NCBI GenBank assembly: GCA_001915545.1 | Contig: MNQS01000178.1 | Coordinates: forward strand, 1-51,996 | Origin: Bacteroides sp. 43_108 | GTDB lineage: Bacteria; Bacteroidota; Bacteroidia; Bacteroidales; Bacteroidaceae | Direction of reading: 5' to 3' | DNA length: 51,996 nt | Shown here: positions 51,567 through 51,996 of the stretch, one piece after another | Layout of the letters: each line of letters starts with the position of its first letter | Position numbering within the stretch: the stretch's first letter is position 1 | The notes under the pieces: generated by a model | Database searches by the model: none | What the model saw: the letters and a program-made list of their open reading frames with translations, nothing else | Told to the model about the DNA's origin: nothing | Program-made: the position numbers and the translations under genes

Positions 51567-51671
51567 TTATCTATGGATTGAAGACAAATAACACCCGAAG
51601 TTCGGGATTTGAATCAAAATATCTGTATATGTTATCTTGTATGCTCATTTTACTGTATAATTGAGTATATT

Positions 51672-51900
51672 TCAAAATTTCCTTTTATATCTTTGAGCCG
51701 GATGATTGGGCATGGCGTGTTCTCTTTCCAAAAGTCCTTTATTCACCATCACAGGAATAATTTCTCCTTTCAGATATTGTGTACTACGCCCTATTTCAAC
51801 GGCTATTTCCTCTACTGATTTCCAAGTTTCGGCAATATTCTGTATTATTCTAAATAATTCTTCCTGACTACATCTCTTTTTAATTCGTTTAGTAGTCTGT
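51672..51900 (-). pseudogene. Second winged-helix remnant
   Basis: An open minus-strand segment without a start codon reads CSQEELFRIIQNIAETWKSV, then EEIAVEIGRSTQYLKGEIIP, then MVNKGLLEREHAMPNHPAQR and a stop. It is a winged-helix tail like those of Fic/AlbA_2-type proteins (NHPxQxY end). The N-terminal part of the gene is missing. Confidence 0.45.
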
Positions 51901-51951
51901 CATGATACAGATTTACTTTACATCGATTTAACAATTAAAAAATGTAAAGTA

Positions 51952-51996
51952 TGGAAACAAAGAACAAGCGCAAACGGCGTCACTACGACCAGTCAT
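51952..51996 (+). CDS. Start of a probable transposase or DNA-binding gene (cut by window end)
   Basis: METKNKRKRRHYDQS, a very basic start resembling the first residues of IS3-type OrfA proteins (KRxRRxYxxxFK). Only 15 codons are visible, so the call is tentative. Confidence 0.3.

Overview
This window comes from a Bacteroidales genome, most likely Prevotellaceae or Bacteroidaceae. The evidence is the TAnnTTTG -7 promoter boxes in front of many genes, the near absence of Shine-Dalgarno sequences, a UpxY-type NusG-like antiterminator with an apparently invertible promoter, DUF4836 and DUF4143-type proteins, and a glycogen operon made of a debranching enzyme, a glycosyltransferase and a GH57 enzyme. 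I cannot name the species from the sequence alone.

Region 1 (about 0.1-15.3 kb) is an accessory island. Its genes are an IS982-like transposase tail, a degenerate resolvase-like protein, upxY, an MqsRA-like toxin-antitoxin pair whose toxin carries two frameshifts, a lipocalin, a secreted phosphodiesterase, an AAA/DUF4143 ATPase, a YafQ-type toxin-antitoxin pair and an AbiL/RloAB-like two-gene defence module. The spaces between them are filled with interleaved repeats of three kinds. Family A is strings of 16-20 nt perfect mini-hairpins drawn from a small vocabulary of stems and separated by a constant AGGTAAA linker (about 54 forward and 15 reverse linkers by eye). Family B is 21 REP-like palindromes (ATCCCTGG/CCAGGGAT), several in head-to-head pairs. 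Family C is nine copies of a roughly 140-nt element with three consecutive hairpins, whose main stem keeps its pairing while its sequence changes. I saw none of these families to the right of 15.3 kb. I do not recognise families A and C as described repeats; they are the best candidates here for an undescribed system.

Region 2 (15.3-38.6 kb) is mainly housekeeping. A preQ1-I-like riboswitch precedes a queuosine operon (yhhQ-queC-queF). It is followed by dnaX, an ATPase gene split by a G7 tract, a DivIC-like protein, purB, an rRNA pseudouridine synthase with a long Gly/Asn/Tyr/Gln tail, asnS, two tandem tRNA-Val(TAC) genes with duplicated promoters, nadA-mnmA, a tiny lipoprotein, gapA, miaA, a diacylglycerol-kinase-like gene, a Crp/Fnr regulator and the glycogen operon.

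Region 3 (39-47 kb) is a hexuronate and plant-polysaccharide locus. A clan GH-A glycosidase, uxaA and an NhaC-type antiporter run leftwards; kdgK and eda run rightwards; a LacI-type regulator lies between them, with a 12-bp palindrome in the divergent region. UxaA makes 2-keto-3-deoxygluconate, KdgK phosphorylates it, and Eda splits it to pyruvate and glyceraldehyde-3-phosphate. Region 4 (47-52 kb) holds a methyltransferase, a DUF4836 lipoprotein, an unknown protein and a NUDIX regulator/hydrolase, and ends in debris of a winged-helix protein and the start of a probable transposase gene.
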